Part shown: in pieces, positions 33,507-43,574 of the stretch
Layout: each line of letters begins with the position of its first letter
Numbering within the stretch: position 1 is the first letter of the stretch
Assembly: GCF_900102875.1 (NCBI RefSeq)
Contig: NZ_FNGH01000003.1
Location: 124,001 to 188,000, forward strand
Reading direction: 5' to 3'
Source of the DNA: Franzmannia pantelleriensis
Lineage (GTDB): Bacteria > Pseudomonadota > Gammaproteobacteria > Pseudomonadales > Halomonadaceae
DNA: 64,000 nucleotides
The notes under the pieces: generated by a model
The model's database searches: none
What the model saw: the letters and a program-made list of their open reading frames with translations, nothing else
Told to the model about the DNA's origin: nothing
Translations under genes and position numbers: made by a program

Positions 33507-36497
33507 ATGCAGCATGAACAGCGAGGGAGGCTGCCCAGCGCGGGTAAGAGCCACTATCGCAAGGTTGCTGAGGGGGTCGGCATCGTCACGATGCTGGCGA
33601 TTTTCGTGGCGCTCGTCGGGCTGCGCGAGGCCCATGGGCAGTCGGGGGCGAACAGAGAAGCGATGGGGCAGGGGGAGAGCCAGCCGCTCGCCCAGCAGCG
33701 CTACCGCTTTGACTTGCCCGAGCAGTCGTTGCTCTACTCACTCGGCGAATTTACCGCCATCACCAATATCTCGGTGCTGCGTCCGGATGCCCAGGCCATC
33801 GATGCCATGGCGCCGGCCATCAGCGGCGAGATGAGCGCTGATGAGGCGCTAAGACACCTGCTGAGTGGCACCGGGCTGGACATCGAGTACAGCAACCAGC
33901 GCACCGCGGAAATCGTCGAGCCGCAGCCGGCGACGATGACCAGCACCGGCGACCAAGTGGCGTTCAGCACCCTGACGGTCGAAGCCGACCGCATCGGCGA
34001 CGACTGGGTCTACCATGAACCGCGCTCGGTGAGCGTGATCAGCCGCGAGCAGATCGATCGCCGGCCTCCTCGCCATGCCGCTGATATGTTGGAAGAGACT
34101 CCTGGGGTGTATAGCGCAGTGAGTGCGCAGGACCCTGGTCTATCGGTCAATATTCGCGGCATGCAGGATTTTGGGCGTGTCAACACCATGATCGATGGCA
34201 TGCGACAAAACTTTAATGAGAACGCCCACCAGCAGCGCAATGGCAATCTCTACGTTGATTCCGAGCTTCTCAGCAGTGTTGTCATCGACAAGGGGCCGAG
34301 TTCCGGTATGCATGGGGCTGGCGCTATTGCTGGTAGCGCCAATTTCAGAACACTCGATTACGACGACATCATCATGGAAGGCAACGATGTCGGCGTGCGC
34401 TTAAGGGCCAACACCGGCCTTGGCAGCGAGGGTAACGGAGTCAATTTCATCGGTAGTGCCGCGGTGGCCGGACGTTTTGGCGACCGCTGGGAGTTGTTGG
34501 CGGCGAAAAGCCGGCGCAGCTTCGGCGATTATAGCCCTGGAATGCGAGGAGGGGATAGTGAGTTTCTGGATACCGGTGTTCAGGATCATTTTGAAGGACG
34601 TGATACGACCCAGGTCGTCGACCGCATCAGCTTTTCCGACTACACCCAGGAGTCTACACTACTCAAGGCTCGTCTAGGTTTGACGCAAAGTCAATCTTTG
34701 CAATTTTCCTATGTGGGTACTGAACTTGGCTACAATAATGTTTCTGATCGTAAGATTGTAAACCCTGTCGATGGTAGTTCGATTGATGGAGAAGATGCTT
34801 GGGATAAATACGGTGACGCCGAGGCAAAAACCCAGTCTTTTGGTCTAGACTACAGGTTTGATCCGAAATCTTCTCTGGTGGATCTCAGCGCCCTGATCTA
34901 TTACGTCGATACCCAGAATGAACGCTATACACAGTCGGGAAGACCGGTGTTTGAAGGTGATGTCAATATGACGGAGGCAGCGTGGAGCAGTGGCTTGTGC
35001 GATCAAACACCATTCCCCGAAGATTGGCAAAATGAATGCGCTGCCGGACTTGGATCTAATGTACTGACGCAGATCGAGACTTATGGCATCGCCCTTGAGA
35101 ATACCGCGCACTTCTCGCTGGGAAGTTTGGATGGATTTTCTCTCAATCATGGCATCGAGTATTTCCAGGACCGCGGTGATGCAGATACTGTCAGGGACCG
35201 CGAAGGAAGTGTCGTTGATGTAGCCGAGAACAGCCTGCAGCCCAATGGACGGAGAAGTATTACCAGTATCTTTGGTAACCTGACATGGGAGGACGATACT
35301 TATACTCTTGGTGCTGGACTCCGCTACGATTATTACCGTCTAAAAGGTGATACCCAGGTTCCGGGAACGGAGTGGACATACACGTCGCGCCAAGAACAAT
35401 TCGATGAAAGGTGGACCCCTGAAGAGCAGCAGATGCTGCGCGATACCGGATGGTACGACTATTACTACAATTCGAACTGGATTGCGCCAAAGTGGGAGTC
35501 TCAGCGGGGGGTATATGAATATGAAGTCGACAATAGCATGGACAAGCTACTGCCGACTCTGCAGGCTGCCTATCGCCCCAACGACTGGCTGGAACTGTTT
35601 ACCAGTTGGGGGAGAGGCTGGCGTCCACCGGCATTGACCGAGTCGCTGATGGAGGGTAGCCATCCCAGTGACCCCTTCGCCACCATGTATCCCAACCCCT
35701 ATGCCGAGCCAGAAACCACGCGTAGCTGGGAAGTGGGTATTAATACCGCATTCCAGGATGTCTTTACCGGAGATGACCGGCTATTTGCCAAACTGTCCTA
35801 CTACGACACCAAGGCCCACAACTACCTGATTACCAGTATGGTCAATACCCTGCCCGGTGACACGGGTGGGTTGGGTAATACTATGTTCATCAACAACCAG
35901 ATGCCGATGAAATTTCGTGGTGTCGAGCTGGAACTCGATTACGATGCTGGCATCTGGTACTCGCGGCTCAACTATACCCATGTGCTGGGAGGAGATCAGG
36001 ATTTTTGTCAGAAACAGTATCCATTGGGCAGTCATTGGGTAAGAGATGATATGCCTGACGAGGATGGTAACTATTCTGAAAATCATCAGTGGGCGATAGA
36101 TGGTGGTTACGACTCCTACGAAGACTATCTGGACCAGCGCCTAGTGTGCGCTTCAGGAGGACAGGCTGCGCAATTCGGTATGAACAGTGCTCGCAATGTG
36201 CCCATGGACCGCGGCAGTTGGACTCTGGGGACACGGCTGTTCGACCGCAGCCTGGATATGGGGGTGCGCCTCAATTATAGCGCTGATGGCGGGCCGGACG
36301 ACTTCGATACGCCCATCTGGCCCGGCTACACCACCTGGGATCTCTACGCCAGCTATCGTGTCAATCCCCATGTACTGCTGCGTGCCTCGGTGGAGAACTT
36401 GCGCGACGAGAATTACGTCACTGGCTACTCAGATATATTCTCCAAGACCTATGGTCCCGGCCGTACGGCGATTGCAGGAGTGGAACTTCAGTTCTGA
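33507..36497 (+). CDS. hasR: TonB-dependent haem/hemophore receptor HasR with signalling domain
   Basis: Outer-membrane receptor of 996 residues that takes haem from HasA or haemoproteins. A long signal region ends near AHGQSG (residue 42-47). Residues 66-138 form an STN signalling domain (RYRFDLPEQSLLYSLGEFTA), which would contact the anti-sigma factor. The plug (SVISREQIDRRPPRHAADML) and a 22-strand barrel follow. GRGWRPPALTESLMEGSHP with NPYAEPETTRSWEVG corresponds to the FRAP/NPNL haem-receptor boxes with a histidine between. The chain ends in phenylalanine as outer-membrane barrels do. GC dips in part of the barrel. hasA follows after 138 bases. Confidence 0.9.
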   Translation: MQHEQRGRLPSAGKSHYRKVAEGVGIVTMLAIFVALVGLREAHGQSGANREAMGQGESQPLAQQRYRFDLPEQSLLYSLGEFTAITNISVLRPDAQAIDAMAPAISGEMSADEALRHLLSGTGLDIEYSNQRTAEIVEPQPATMTSTGDQVAFSTLTVEADRIGDDWVYHEPRSVSVISREQIDRRPPRHAADMLEETPGVYSAVSAQDPGLSVNIRGMQDFGRVNTMIDGMRQNFNENAHQQRNGNLYVDSELLSSVVIDKGPSSGMHGAGAIAGSANFRTLDYDDIIMEGNDVGVRLRANTGLGSEGNGVNFIGSAAVAGRFGDRWELLAAKSRRSFGDYSPGMRGGDSEFLDTGVQDHFEGRDTTQVVDRISFSDYTQESTLLKARLGLTQSQSLQFSYVGTELGYNNVSDRKIVNPVDGSSIDGEDAWDKYGDAEAKTQSFGLDYRFDPKSSLVDLSALIYYVDTQNERYTQSGRPVFEGDVNMTEAAWSSGLCDQTPFPEDWQNECAAGLGSNVLTQIETYGIALENTAHFSLGSLDGFSLNHGIEYFQDRGDADTVRDREGSVVDVAENSLQPNGRRSITSIFGNLTWEDDTYTLGAGLRYDYYRLKGDTQVPGTEWTYTSRQEQFDERWTPEEQQMLRDTGWYDYYYNSNWIAPKWESQRGVYEYEVDNSMDKLLPTLQAAYRPNDWLELFTSWGRGWRPPALTESLMEGSHPSDPFATMYPNPYAEPETTRSWEVGINTAFQDVFTGDDRLFAKLSYYDTKAHNYLITSMVNTLPGDTGGLGNTMFINNQMPMKFRGVELELDYDAGIWYSRLNYTHVLGGDQDFCQKQYPLGSHWVRDDMPDEDGNYSENHQWAIDGGYDSYEDYLDQRLVCASGGQAAQFGMNSARNVPMDRGSWTLGTRLFDRSLDMGVRLNYSADGGPDDFDTPIWPGYTTWDLYASYRVNPHVLLRASVENLRDENYVTGYSDIFSKTYGPGRTAIAGVELQF

Positions 36498-36532
36498 GAG
36501 CGTGGTGATGCATGTCGCCATGCTCGAGGAGG

Positions 36533-36552
36533 ATGCCGAAATCTCTCGGCAT
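36533..36552. terminator. Small stem-loop between hasR and hasA
   Basis: ATGCCGA and TCGGCAT pair over seven bases with a six-base loop. There is no T-run, so it is more likely an RNA-processing or attenuation hairpin than a full terminator. Confidence 0.35.
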
Positions 36553-36635
36553 AAAGGTGGGGCATAGGAATTATGCCTCGGAACTCTCGGCGGGTGTTTT
36601 GTCGAGTTAGAGTGACCAAATAAGGAGTAACGATC

Positions 36636-37205
36636 ATGAGCATTAGCTACGACTACGATCAGGCCAACTTTCCTGATATCTTTCCACCCCCCTCTACGCT
36701 TGAGGAACTGTTGGTAGGATTCGAGGATTACGGTGTTTCGGGTGAGCATCCCGGCAATACCGGTGGGTTCTATACGAATGGCTCTCCATCCGGTTTGTCG
36801 GGCGATACCTATGCCATGGCTCTCGATGGTGGCGACTTTGCCTTCTCTGCCGTAGGAGACCTCTCCTACGACTTCGCCCAGCATGCGCTATACGGCACTC
36901 TCGAGGAACTGACTCTGGGAGGTGGGTTGAACAGCGATGGTACGGTGTCCAGCGACTTCATCACCTTCACCTTCGAAAATCCGCTGACTGCCGATCAGTC
37001 CGAAGGTCGTGACAACGACATCCACGACGTTATCTGGGGTCTGATGAACGGCTCCGTGGATGGGGCGGAAGACAGCGCCGGCACACCGAATGGTGGAGGC
37101 CTTCTGGCGGTACTGGACGATGCCGGCCTTCTCGATGATCCGATTCCGGCGCCAACCACCGGCGTAGCCAGCACCAGCGACCTCGACGTCGCCCTGGCTG
37201 CCTGA
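36636..37205 (+). CDS. hasA: Secreted hemophore HasA
   Basis: Extracellular haem-binding protein of 189 residues that carries haem to HasR. Similarity to Serratia/Pseudomonas HasA is clear in GGFYTNGSPSGLSGDTYAM, GDLSYDFAQHALYGTLEELT and VIWGLMNGSVDGAE. Tyr78 and His83 match the haem tyrosine and its partner histidine; His38 sits in the loop where the second ligand lies. There is no N-terminal signal peptide. The C-terminus is a type I secretion signal, ending in small and hydrophobic residues (DLDVALAA). A strong AAGGAG precedes the ATG. It is followed by two hairpins, then hasDEF. Confidence 0.9.
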   Translation: MSISYDYDQANFPDIFPPPSTLEELLVGFEDYGVSGEHPGNTGGFYTNGSPSGLSGDTYAMALDGGDFAFSAVGDLSYDFAQHALYGTLEELTLGGGLNSDGTVSSDFITFTFENPLTADQSEGRDNDIHDVIWGLMNGSVDGAEDSAGTPNGGGLLAVLDDAGLLDDPIPAPTTGVASTSDLDVALAA

Positions 37206-37226
37206 GCATCGCCACATAATAAAAAA

Positions 37227-37247
37227 GGCAAGGGGAGTCCCCTTGCC
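37227..37247. terminator. Stem-loop directly after hasA
   Basis: GGCAAGGGG-AGT-CCCCTTGCC is a perfect nine-base stem with a three-base loop, preceded by an A-run. It starts 22 bases after the hasA stop. Partial termination here would give more hasA than hasDEF mRNA. Confidence 0.7.
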
Positions 37248-37259
37248 GCAACCTTTGAT

Positions 37260-37294
37260 CACCGCGCCACGGGCCTTGTGCCCGGGGCGCGGTG
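37260..37294. terminator. Second stem-loop between hasA and hasD
   Basis: CACCGCGCC (37260-37268) pairs with GGCGCGGTG (37286-37294), with an inner GGGC/GCCC stem. Two strong hairpins in a row suggest a deliberate expression step between hemophore and exporter genes. Confidence 0.55.
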
Positions 37295-37430
37295 CCTTGG
37301 CATTGTCGCCAGCAGTGGTGCGATGTCAAGCCTGGCTACCGTGACCCTGTGATGAGCGGAACAGATACATGAGCGGGCCCCGACGGGGGCGCGCCGAGTT
37401 TCCACGACGCTTATTTAGGGGCAGCCCATC

Positions 37431-39179
37431 ATGAAACCTTCGCGCGGCGAGCCGCGTAACGAAATACGCCAGGCGCTGGGGGCCTATCGCGGCGGCTTTC
37501 GCAGCGTTGGCGTCTATAGCGCAGTGATCAATCTGCTGATGCTGGTGCCGCCGCTCTACATGCTGCAGGTCTACGACCGGGTGCTGGCCTCGGGCAATAC
37601 CACCACGCTGCTGCTGCTGACGCTGATGGCGGTGGGGCTGCTGGCGCTGATGGGGGCGCTGGAGTATGTGCGCAGCCTGGTGGTGATCCAGGTCGGCGAG
37701 CGCATGGATGAGCGGCTCGGCGAGCGGGCCTATACGGCAGCCTTCGAGCGCGGCCTGGCCGGCCAGGGTGCCCAGGCCGGCCAGGCCACCCGGGATCTCG
37801 ACTCGCTGCGCCAGTTCATCACCGGCAACGCCATCTTTGCCTTCTTCGATGCTCCATGGTTTCCCCTCTATCTATTGGTGATGTTCCTGTTCCACCCCTG
37901 GATCGGCTGCCTGGCACTGGCGGGCGCGGTGCTACTGGTCGGCCTGGCGTGGCTCAACGAGCGGCTCTCCCAGCCGCCGCTGCGTGAAGCGGGCGGCCTG
38001 TCGGTGCAGGCCGCCAGTACCGCCGAGGCGCAATTGCGCCATGCCGAGGCCATCGAAGCCATGGGCATGCTGGGTGCGCTGTCGCGGCGTTGGGCGCGGC
38101 TGCATGGTGGTTTCGTCGCCCTGCAGGGGCTGGCCAGCGAGCGCACGGCGTTGATCACCGCGGCATCGAAGAGCCTGCGCGTGGCGCTGCAGTCGCTGGT
38201 GCTGGGCTTGGGCGCCTGGCTGGCGGTGGGCGGCGCCATCAGCCCGGGCACCATGATCGCGGGATCGATCCTGATGGGACGCGTGCTGGGGCCTATCGAC
38301 CAGGTGATCAACGCCTGGCGGCAGTGGAGCACCACGCGCCTGGCGTATCAGCGTCTGGCGGTGCTGCTGGAGGCGCATCCTGCTCGCGCAACGGGCATGG
38401 CGCTACCCGCGCCGCGGGGCGAGGTGGCGGTAGAGGCCGTCAGCGCGATGCCGCCGGGAGGGCGCAAACCGACTCTGATGCAGATCGATGTTCGCCTGGC
38501 GCCGGGCGATGCGCTGGGGGTGGTGGGCCCCTCCGGTTCCGGCAAGTCGACCCTGGCGCGGCTGCTGGTGGGCGTATGGCGGCCCCAGGTGGGCACGGTG
38601 CGGCTGGATGGCGCCGCCATCCAGCACTGGGACAAGGCCCAGTTAGGGCCCCACATCGGCTACCTGCCCCAGGACGTGGAATTGTTTGCCGGCAGCGTGG
38701 CTGAGAATATTGCGCGCTTTGCCGAGCCGGATTCGGCCCAGGTCATTACCGCCGCCAAGGCGGCTGGGGTGCATGAGTTGATCCTGTCGCTGCCCCAGGG
38801 CTACGACACGCCGCTGGGCGACGGCGGCGTGGGGCTCTCCGGCGGCCAGCGGCAACGCATCGGCCTGGCCCGGGCGCTCTACGGCCCGCCATCGCTGGTG
38901 GTGCTCGATGAGCCCAATGCCAACCTCGACGACGCTGGCGAACAGGCGTTGCTGGCAGCCCTGCAGTGGCTGCGTGAGCGCAAGGTGACGGTGGTGCTGA
39001 TCACCCATCGGCCTCAGGTGCTCAAGGCCACCACCCACCTGCTAGCGCTGAAGGACGGCCGGCAGACGCGGTTCGGCCCGACCCAGGAGGTACTGCAGGC
39101 GGGGGCGTCACGTCAGGCCGCTGCCCGCGGTGCGACCCTGATGACGCACAGCCCCTACCAGATGGAGAACAGCGCATGA
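37431..39179 (+). CDS. hasD: Type I secretion ABC transporter HasD
   Basis: Inner-membrane permease/ATPase of 582 residues that powers HasA export. The membrane domain occupies roughly residues 20-310 ([20 protein letters not shown] and [20 protein letters not shown] are typical of PrtD/HasD). The ATPase has Walker [10 protein letters not shown] near 367, signature LSGGQRQR near 470 and Walker [14 protein letters not shown] near 489. There is no N-terminal C39 peptidase domain, which fits a substrate with a C-terminal signal. Its stop overlaps the hasE start (ATGA). Confidence 0.9.
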   Translation: MKPSRGEPRNEIRQALGAYRGGFRSVGVYSAVINLLMLVPPLYMLQVYDRVLASGNTTTLLLLTLMAVGLLALMGALEYVRSLVVIQVGERMDERLGERAYTAAFERGLAGQGAQAGQATRDLDSLRQFITGNAIFAFFDAPWFPLYLLVMFLFHPWIGCLALAGAVLLVGLAWLNERLSQPPLREAGGLSVQAASTAEAQLRHAEAIEAMGMLGALSRRWARLHGGFVALQGLASERTALITAASKSLRVALQSLVLGLGAWLAVGGAISPGTMIAGSILMGRVLGPIDQVINAWRQWSTTRLAYQRLAVLLEAHPARATGMALPAPRGEVAVEAVSAMPPGGRKPTLMQIDVRLAPGDALGVVGPSGSGKSTLARLLVGVWRPQVGTVRLDGAAIQHWDKAQLGPHIGYLPQDVELFAGSVAENIARFAEPDSAQVITAAKAAGVHELILSLPQGYDTPLGDGGVGLSGGQRQRIGLARALYGPPSLVVLDEPNANLDDAGEQALLAALQWLRERKVTVVLITHRPQVLKATTHLLALKDGRQTRFGPTQEVLQAGASRQAAARGATLMTHSPYQMENSA

Positions 39180-40537
39180 GCCTATCTCCCGATACGGCGC
39201 ATGGCGCCGAGACCGGCACTGCCATCGCGTCGGCCACGCCGGACTGGCAAGCGATGGCGCAGCGGCGGCGGCGCCCGCGTCGCCTGGGCGGCTGGCTGCT
39301 GCTGACGGGCTTCGTAGCCTTCGTGGTGTGGGCGGCCCTGGCACCGTTGGACAACGGCGTTGCGGTCCCCGCCACCGTGGTGGTGTCGGGCAACCGCCAG
39401 GCGGTGGAGCACCCCAGCGGCGGCATCGTCGAGCGCCTGTGGGTGCGCGAGGGCGACCACGTCACCCAGGGCCAGGTGCTGGTCAGCCTGGATGCGACCC
39501 GCCATACCAGCGAGGTAGACGTATTGCGTGGCCAGTACAGCACCGTCCTGGCGGAGATCGCCCGCCTCGAGGCGGAGCGCGATGGCCTCGCCAGCATCGA
39601 TTACCCCGCCGAGCTGACCGAGCAGGCAGACCCGGAACGGCTGACCGTGCTGGCGCTGCATCGCCAGCTGTTTGAGAGCCGCCAGGCCTCGCTCGCCTCG
39701 GAACTGGCGGGGCTGGACGCCAGTTTGGCAGGCCAGCGCGCCCAGGCCAGCGGGCTCGAAGCATCGCTGACGCAGAAGCGCCGACGGCTGGCGCTGCTGG
39801 GCGAACAGCGCGACAACCTGCGCGGCCTGGCGGAAGAGGGTTATATCCCGCGCAACCGCCTGCTGGAGGTCGAGAGCCAGTACGCCCAACTGCAGGGCGA
39901 GCTGGTCGCCGACCGCGGCACCCTGGAGCAGACCCAACGCCAGATCGATGAACTCCAGCTGCGCATGACCCAGCGCCGCGAGGAGTATCAGCGCGACGTA
40001 CGCGACGCCTTGACCCAGGCACGCTCACGCATGAGTGAGCTGGCCGGCCGCCTGGCCACGGCGGAGTTCGAGCTGGCGCATACCCAGCTACGCGCCCCGG
40101 CCGCAGGCATCGTGGTGGGCTTGGCCCAGCACACCGAAGGCGGCGTGGTGGCGCCGGGCGGCCGCCTGATGGAGATCGTGCCCGAGCATGAGCCACTGCT
40201 GGTGGAGGGCCAGCTGCCGGTGGAGCATATCGACCGGGTGCATGCCGGGCTGCCGGTGGAGCTGGCCTTTACCGCCTTCGAGCGCAGCACCACGCCGCGG
40301 GTGCCTGGCGAAGTGGCCCAGGTCTCCGCCGACCGGCTGGTCGATGAGCGCAGCGGCGAGCCCTACTATCGCCTGCGGGTGGAGGTGGCAGCGCAGGACC
40401 TGGAGGGGCTGGGCAGTGACGCCCTGCGTGCCGGCATGCCGGTGGAGGCTTTCGTGCGCAGCGGTGAGCGTACGCTGCTCAACTACCTGTTCAAGCCGCT
40501 GCTGGATCGCGCCCGCACCGCCTGGGGGGATGCCTGA
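39176..40537 (+). CDS. hasE: Type I secretion membrane-fusion protein HasE
   Basis: HlyD-family periplasmic adaptor of 453 residues linking HasD to the outer-membrane tube. One N-terminal membrane helix ([20 protein letters not shown], residues 37-56) is followed by a biotinyl-lipoyl half ([20 protein letters not shown]), a long alpha-hairpin rich in Gln, Arg and Glu, and the second half-motif ([20 protein letters not shown]). The end shows the beta-barrel part of the family. It overlaps hasD by four bases and hasF by one. Confidence 0.9.
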   Translation: MSLSPDTAHGAETGTAIASATPDWQAMAQRRRRPRRLGGWLLLTGFVAFVVWAALAPLDNGVAVPATVVVSGNRQAVEHPSGGIVERLWVREGDHVTQGQVLVSLDATRHTSEVDVLRGQYSTVLAEIARLEAERDGLASIDYPAELTEQADPERLTVLALHRQLFESRQASLASELAGLDASLAGQRAQASGLEASLTQKRRRLALLGEQRDNLRGLAEEGYIPRNRLLEVESQYAQLQGELVADRGTLEQTQRQIDELQLRMTQRREEYQRDVRDALTQARSRMSELAGRLATAEFELAHTQLRAPAAGIVVGLAQHTEGGVVAPGGRLMEIVPEHEPLLVEGQLPVEHIDRVHAGLPVELAFTAFERSTTPRVPGEVAQVSADRLVDERSGEPYYRLRVEVAAQDLEGLGSDALRAGMPVEAFVRSGERTLLNYLFKPLLDRARTAWGDA

Positions 40538-41886
40538 TGGATAAGTTGGTTTGCCGCGTGCTCGCTGCCTGGCTGCTGGTGACCGGGAGCGCATTGCTGG
40601 CCCTGCCCGCCATGGCGCTGGATTTCCGCCAGGCCTATGAGCTGGCGCTGCAGCACGACCCGACCTGGCAGGCGGCCCGCAGCGAGAGCGCCGCGGGCAG
40701 CCACGAGCAGGCGCTGGGGCGTGCGGCGCTGCTGCCCAATCTGAGCTACCGCTATAGCCGCATGCGCAACGACGCGGAGATTCGCCAGGACACGCCTGTG
40801 GGGCCGACCCGGCAGAACCTGGCGTATTCCAGCTACTCCTCCGGCTTCACCCTGACCCAGCCGCTGTTCGATGCGGCGGCATTCGCTCAGTATCGTGAGG
40901 GCAAGGCACGCGCCGAGGCCGCCGGCTTGACCCTGGAGCGGGCGCGCCAGGCGCTGGCGGTGCGCGTGCTGCAGGCGTATACCGACGCCCTCTATGCCGA
41001 GGAGGAGGTGGTGCTGATGCGCGCCCATGGCCGGGCCCTGGAAGAGGAGGCCGAGCGCAGCCGGCGCTTCGTGGCGGGCGGCGAGGGTACCCGCACCGAC
41101 CAGATGGAGATCGAGGCCCAGCGGCGGCTGGTGGAGGCGCAGCTGATCGAGGCCGAGGACCGCCGCCAGGATGCCCGCAATGCCCTGGCTGTGTTGATTG
41201 GCCACTCGCCCGGCGCTGCGCTGGCGCCGCTACGCGACGATGCACGGTTGCAAACGCCGGCCCTGCCGCCGCTGGACGAGTGGCGCGAGCGCGCCGTGGC
41301 CCATAACCCCGAGCTTGCCGCCCAGCGTAGCCTGCTGGAAGCCACCCGGCAGCAGCGAAACCAACAGCGCGCCGGCCACTTGCCCAGTGTACGGCTGGTG
41401 GCGCGCAGCCAGATCACCGACTCCAACGCCGAGAACCAGGTGGGGCAGCGCTACGACACCGACAGCATCGGCGTGGAAGTGCAGGTGCCGCTCTACGCTG
41501 GCGGGCGCGTGCGCGCCGCCAGCCGCCAGGCCAGCGACAGCCTGGAGCAGGCCCGCTTCGAGCTCGACGGCGCCATGGCCGAACTGCTCAACGACGTCGA
41601 GTGCCAGTACCGCATGACCCTGAGCAGCCAGCGGCGCATCGAGGCCTACCGCGACGCCGTGGCCGCCGCCGAAGCGCGGCTCGATGCCACCCGGCGCAGC
41701 ATCCTCGGCGGCGAGCGTACCAACCTCGATGCCCTCAACGCCGAACAGCAGCACGTCGAAGCCCAGCGCGACCTGGCCCGCGCCCGCTACGACTACCTGC
41801 TCGCCTGGCTGTCGCTGCGCTGGCAGGCGGGCGTGCTCGACGCTGGCGATATCGAACGAGTGGCGGGGGCTTTCGGTGCAGGTTAG
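40537..41886 (+). CDS. hasF: TolC-family outer-membrane export protein HasF
   Basis: Outer-membrane channel-tunnel protein of 449 residues, completing the HasDEF exporter. A signal peptide ends at ALPAMA (residue 27). The two outer-membrane efflux repeats are visible: DFRQAYELALQHDPTWQAAR begins the first, and LDEWRERAVAHNPELAAQRS the second, with GVEVQVPLYAGGRVRAAS matching the family. The start codon overlaps the hasE stop (TGATG). It is the last gene of the has operon and runs convergent with a cytochrome b561 gene 12 bases away. Confidence 0.9.
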   Translation: MDKLVCRVLAAWLLVTGSALLALPAMALDFRQAYELALQHDPTWQAARSESAAGSHEQALGRAALLPNLSYRYSRMRNDAEIRQDTPVGPTRQNLAYSSYSSGFTLTQPLFDAAAFAQYREGKARAEAAGLTLERARQALAVRVLQAYTDALYAEEEVVLMRAHGRALEEEAERSRRFVAGGEGTRTDQMEIEAQRRLVEAQLIEAEDRRQDARNALAVLIGHSPGAALAPLRDDARLQTPALPPLDEWRERAVAHNPELAAQRSLLEATRQQRNQQRAGHLPSVRLVARSQITDSNAENQVGQRYDTDSIGVEVQVPLYAGGRVRAASRQASDSLEQARFELDGAMAELLNDVECQYRMTLSSQRRIEAYRDAVAAAEARLDATRRSILGGERTNLDALNAEQQHVEAQRDLARARYDYLLAWLSLRWQAGVLDAGDIERVAGAFGAG

Positions 41887-41898
41887 GCGCGGGTTTGG

Positions 41899-42480
41899 TT
41901 AAGTGTCGCGTGTGGCCTGGGGTGAGCCCAGCATGCGCGCCAGGATGCCATCCTTGAGCCACAGGCGATGGGCCAGTGCCATCGCCACATGGCCAGCGAT
42001 CAGTGCCAGCAGCAGCCAGGCCAGGGGGCTGTGCAGCAGATCAGCAGGCGCCATCATCCAGGCAATTTCGCGCTCCGCCTCCGGCAGCAGTTCCATGCCA
42101 TAGAAGATCAGGTGGCCGCCCCGGCCATACTGGCGCAGGATGGCCAGCGCCGGTATCAGGATCAACAGCGTATAGAAGGCCAGGTGCACGCTCCTAGCCA
42201 GCAATCCCCCCACGCCTGGTGGGCGGGGCGGTCGGTGATGGCGCTGGCGGTAGGCCCAGATGGCGCGCAGCAGCGTCGTCACCAGCAGCATGGCGCCCAG
42301 TGAGCCATGAGGGCCGATCCTTGCCAGCAGCAGGGTGACGGGGTGCTCACCGAATCCCTTCCAGGCCAGCAGTACGCCGAATAGCAGTATCACTTGCGCC
42401 GCCGTCAGCCAGTGGAGGAGACGGCTGATGAGGCCATAGCGATCCGGGGTATCCCGCCAGCGATTGGCCGGTGTTGTCAT
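41899..42480 (-). CDS. Cytochrome b561-family membrane protein
   Basis: Inner-membrane dihaem cytochrome of 193 residues with four membrane helices. Haem histidines expected for the family are in RLLHWLTAAQVILLFGV, GPHGSLGAMLLV and LLHSPLAWLLLALIAGHVAM. It would pass electrons from the quinone pool or to superoxide. The longer frame from 42711 overlaps the preceding gene in another frame, so ATG 42480 is used. It follows the siderophore-interacting protein gene by 22 bases on the same strand and may share its transcript. Confidence 0.85.
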   Translation of the reverse strand: MTTPANRWRDTPDRYGLISRLLHWLTAAQVILLFGVLLAWKGFGEHPVTLLLARIGPHGSLGAMLLVTTLLRAIWAYRQRHHRPPRPPGVGGLLARSVHLAFYTLLILIPALAILRQYGRGGHLIFYGMELLPEAEREIAWMMAPADLLHSPLAWLLLALIAGHVAMALAHRLWLKDGILARMLGSPQATRDT

Positions 42481-42502
42481 GCTTCGAGGTTCCACGCGAT
42501 GT

Positions 42503-43432
42503 TCAGTCGTCGGTCTTGCCCAGGCGCCAATAGCCCATGCTGGTGACGCACTGCTTGGGCAGGCCGCACTCGTTGACCAGATAGCGGCGAATATTCCGGG
42601 TGACCCTGGTTTCGGCCGCCACCCAGGCGTAGAAGGGCGCATTGTCGTCGAGACTCGCGGGCTCCCACAGGGCGGCGTCGTCTTCATCGAGCCCCTCGCT
42701 GGAGCCTCCATGAGGTTTACCGCCCAGGGCGCGGATCTCCTGGTGCAGGTCGATGTCGCGGACGGCCCGCATCAGCAGGTCGCCATGTACGCAACCCGGC
42801 TCGCTATCGCGGGTCAACCAGCGCAGCTTGGCGGGGGGAGAGAGGGGCTGGATATCCTCGCTACGCGGCACTTCGATCAAGGCCTCTACCTGTGGGGCGA
42901 GGGGCAGGTCGTCGAGTGTCTCGAAGATGCCGGCGGCCGCCGGCAGGGCGGTCTCATCGGCGATAATTAGGATGCGCCGGACGCCCCGCGGTGGCTTCCA
43001 CTCATAGCCGAGCTTTTCGCCTCCGGCATTGGCCAGCGGGGCGGTCATCGCCAGGCGGTCGCCGGGGCGGGCGCGCATCGCCCAGCGCGAGGCGGGGCCG
43101 TTGTCGCCATGCAGCACGAACTCGACATCGACTTCGCCGCGTGCCGGGCGCAGTGCGCGAATGGTGTAGGTGCGCATAGGAGGGCGCTCGGCGTCTGGCA
43201 GGGCACGATAGGCGCCGAACCAGTCGTGCTCTTCCAGCTTGGCGATCTCGAACAGCGCGTCTAGGCCGTTGGCGTCCTTGGGAAAGAACAGTTTGATGCG
43301 TTGGTCCGGCGCGTGAGTGGCCATCTGGCCAACCTGGGGCCCGGTGAAGGTGAACCTGACAAGCGATGGGCTGACCTGGGTACGGCGTGCCAGGGTGATA
43401 TCGAAAAGGCGATAGCTCGTGCGTCCAGCCAT
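42503..43432 (-). CDS. Siderophore-interacting protein (NAD(P)H-dependent ferric-siderophore reductase)
   Basis: Cytoplasmic flavoprotein of 309 residues of the ViuB/SIP family, which reduces ferric siderophores to release iron. The FAD part shows RTYTIRALRPARGEVDVEFV and LHGDNGPASRWAMRARPGD; the C-terminal half shows ILIIADETALPAAAGI and a WVAAETRVTRNIRRYLVNE element. GGGAG lies nine bases before ATG 43432. A Fur-like box overlaps the upstream region, so iron repression is likely. The cytochrome b561 gene follows. Confidence 0.9.
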   Translation of the reverse strand: MAGRTSYRLFDITLARRTQVSPSLVRFTFTGPQVGQMATHAPDQRIKLFFPKDANGLDALFEIAKLEEHDWFGAYRALPDAERPPMRTYTIRALRPARGEVDVEFVLHGDNGPASRWAMRARPGDRLAMTAPLANAGGEKLGYEWKPPRGVRRILIIADETALPAAAGIFETLDDLPLAPQVEALIEVPRSEDIQPLSPPAKLRWLTRDSEPGCVHGDLLMRAVRDIDLHQEIRALGGKPHGGSSEGLDEDDAALWEPASLDDNAPFYAWVAAETRVTRNIRRYLVNECGLPKQCVTSMGYWRLGKTDD

Positions 43433-43474
43433 AGTGGATGACTCCCATGGTGAGGTGGGAATACTATCATTGGT

Positions 43475-43493
43475 AGTAATGATTCTCAATTAT
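43475..43493. promoter_or_regulatory. Fur-box-like site upstream of the siderophore-interacting protein gene
   Basis: TAATGATTCTCA (43477-43488) matches twelve bases in a row of the common Fur-box variant GATAATGATTCTCATTATC; the right arm is shifted by one base. It lies 42 bases upstream of the gene start, where iron-bound Fur would block transcription. Confidence 0.6.
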
Positions 43494-43574
43494 ATTGGGT
43501 ATGATGAATAACCCCGCCTGGAACGTTAACTCTCATGGGTATTGGATGAACCGTAGGTTAACGAGGCGATGGTA

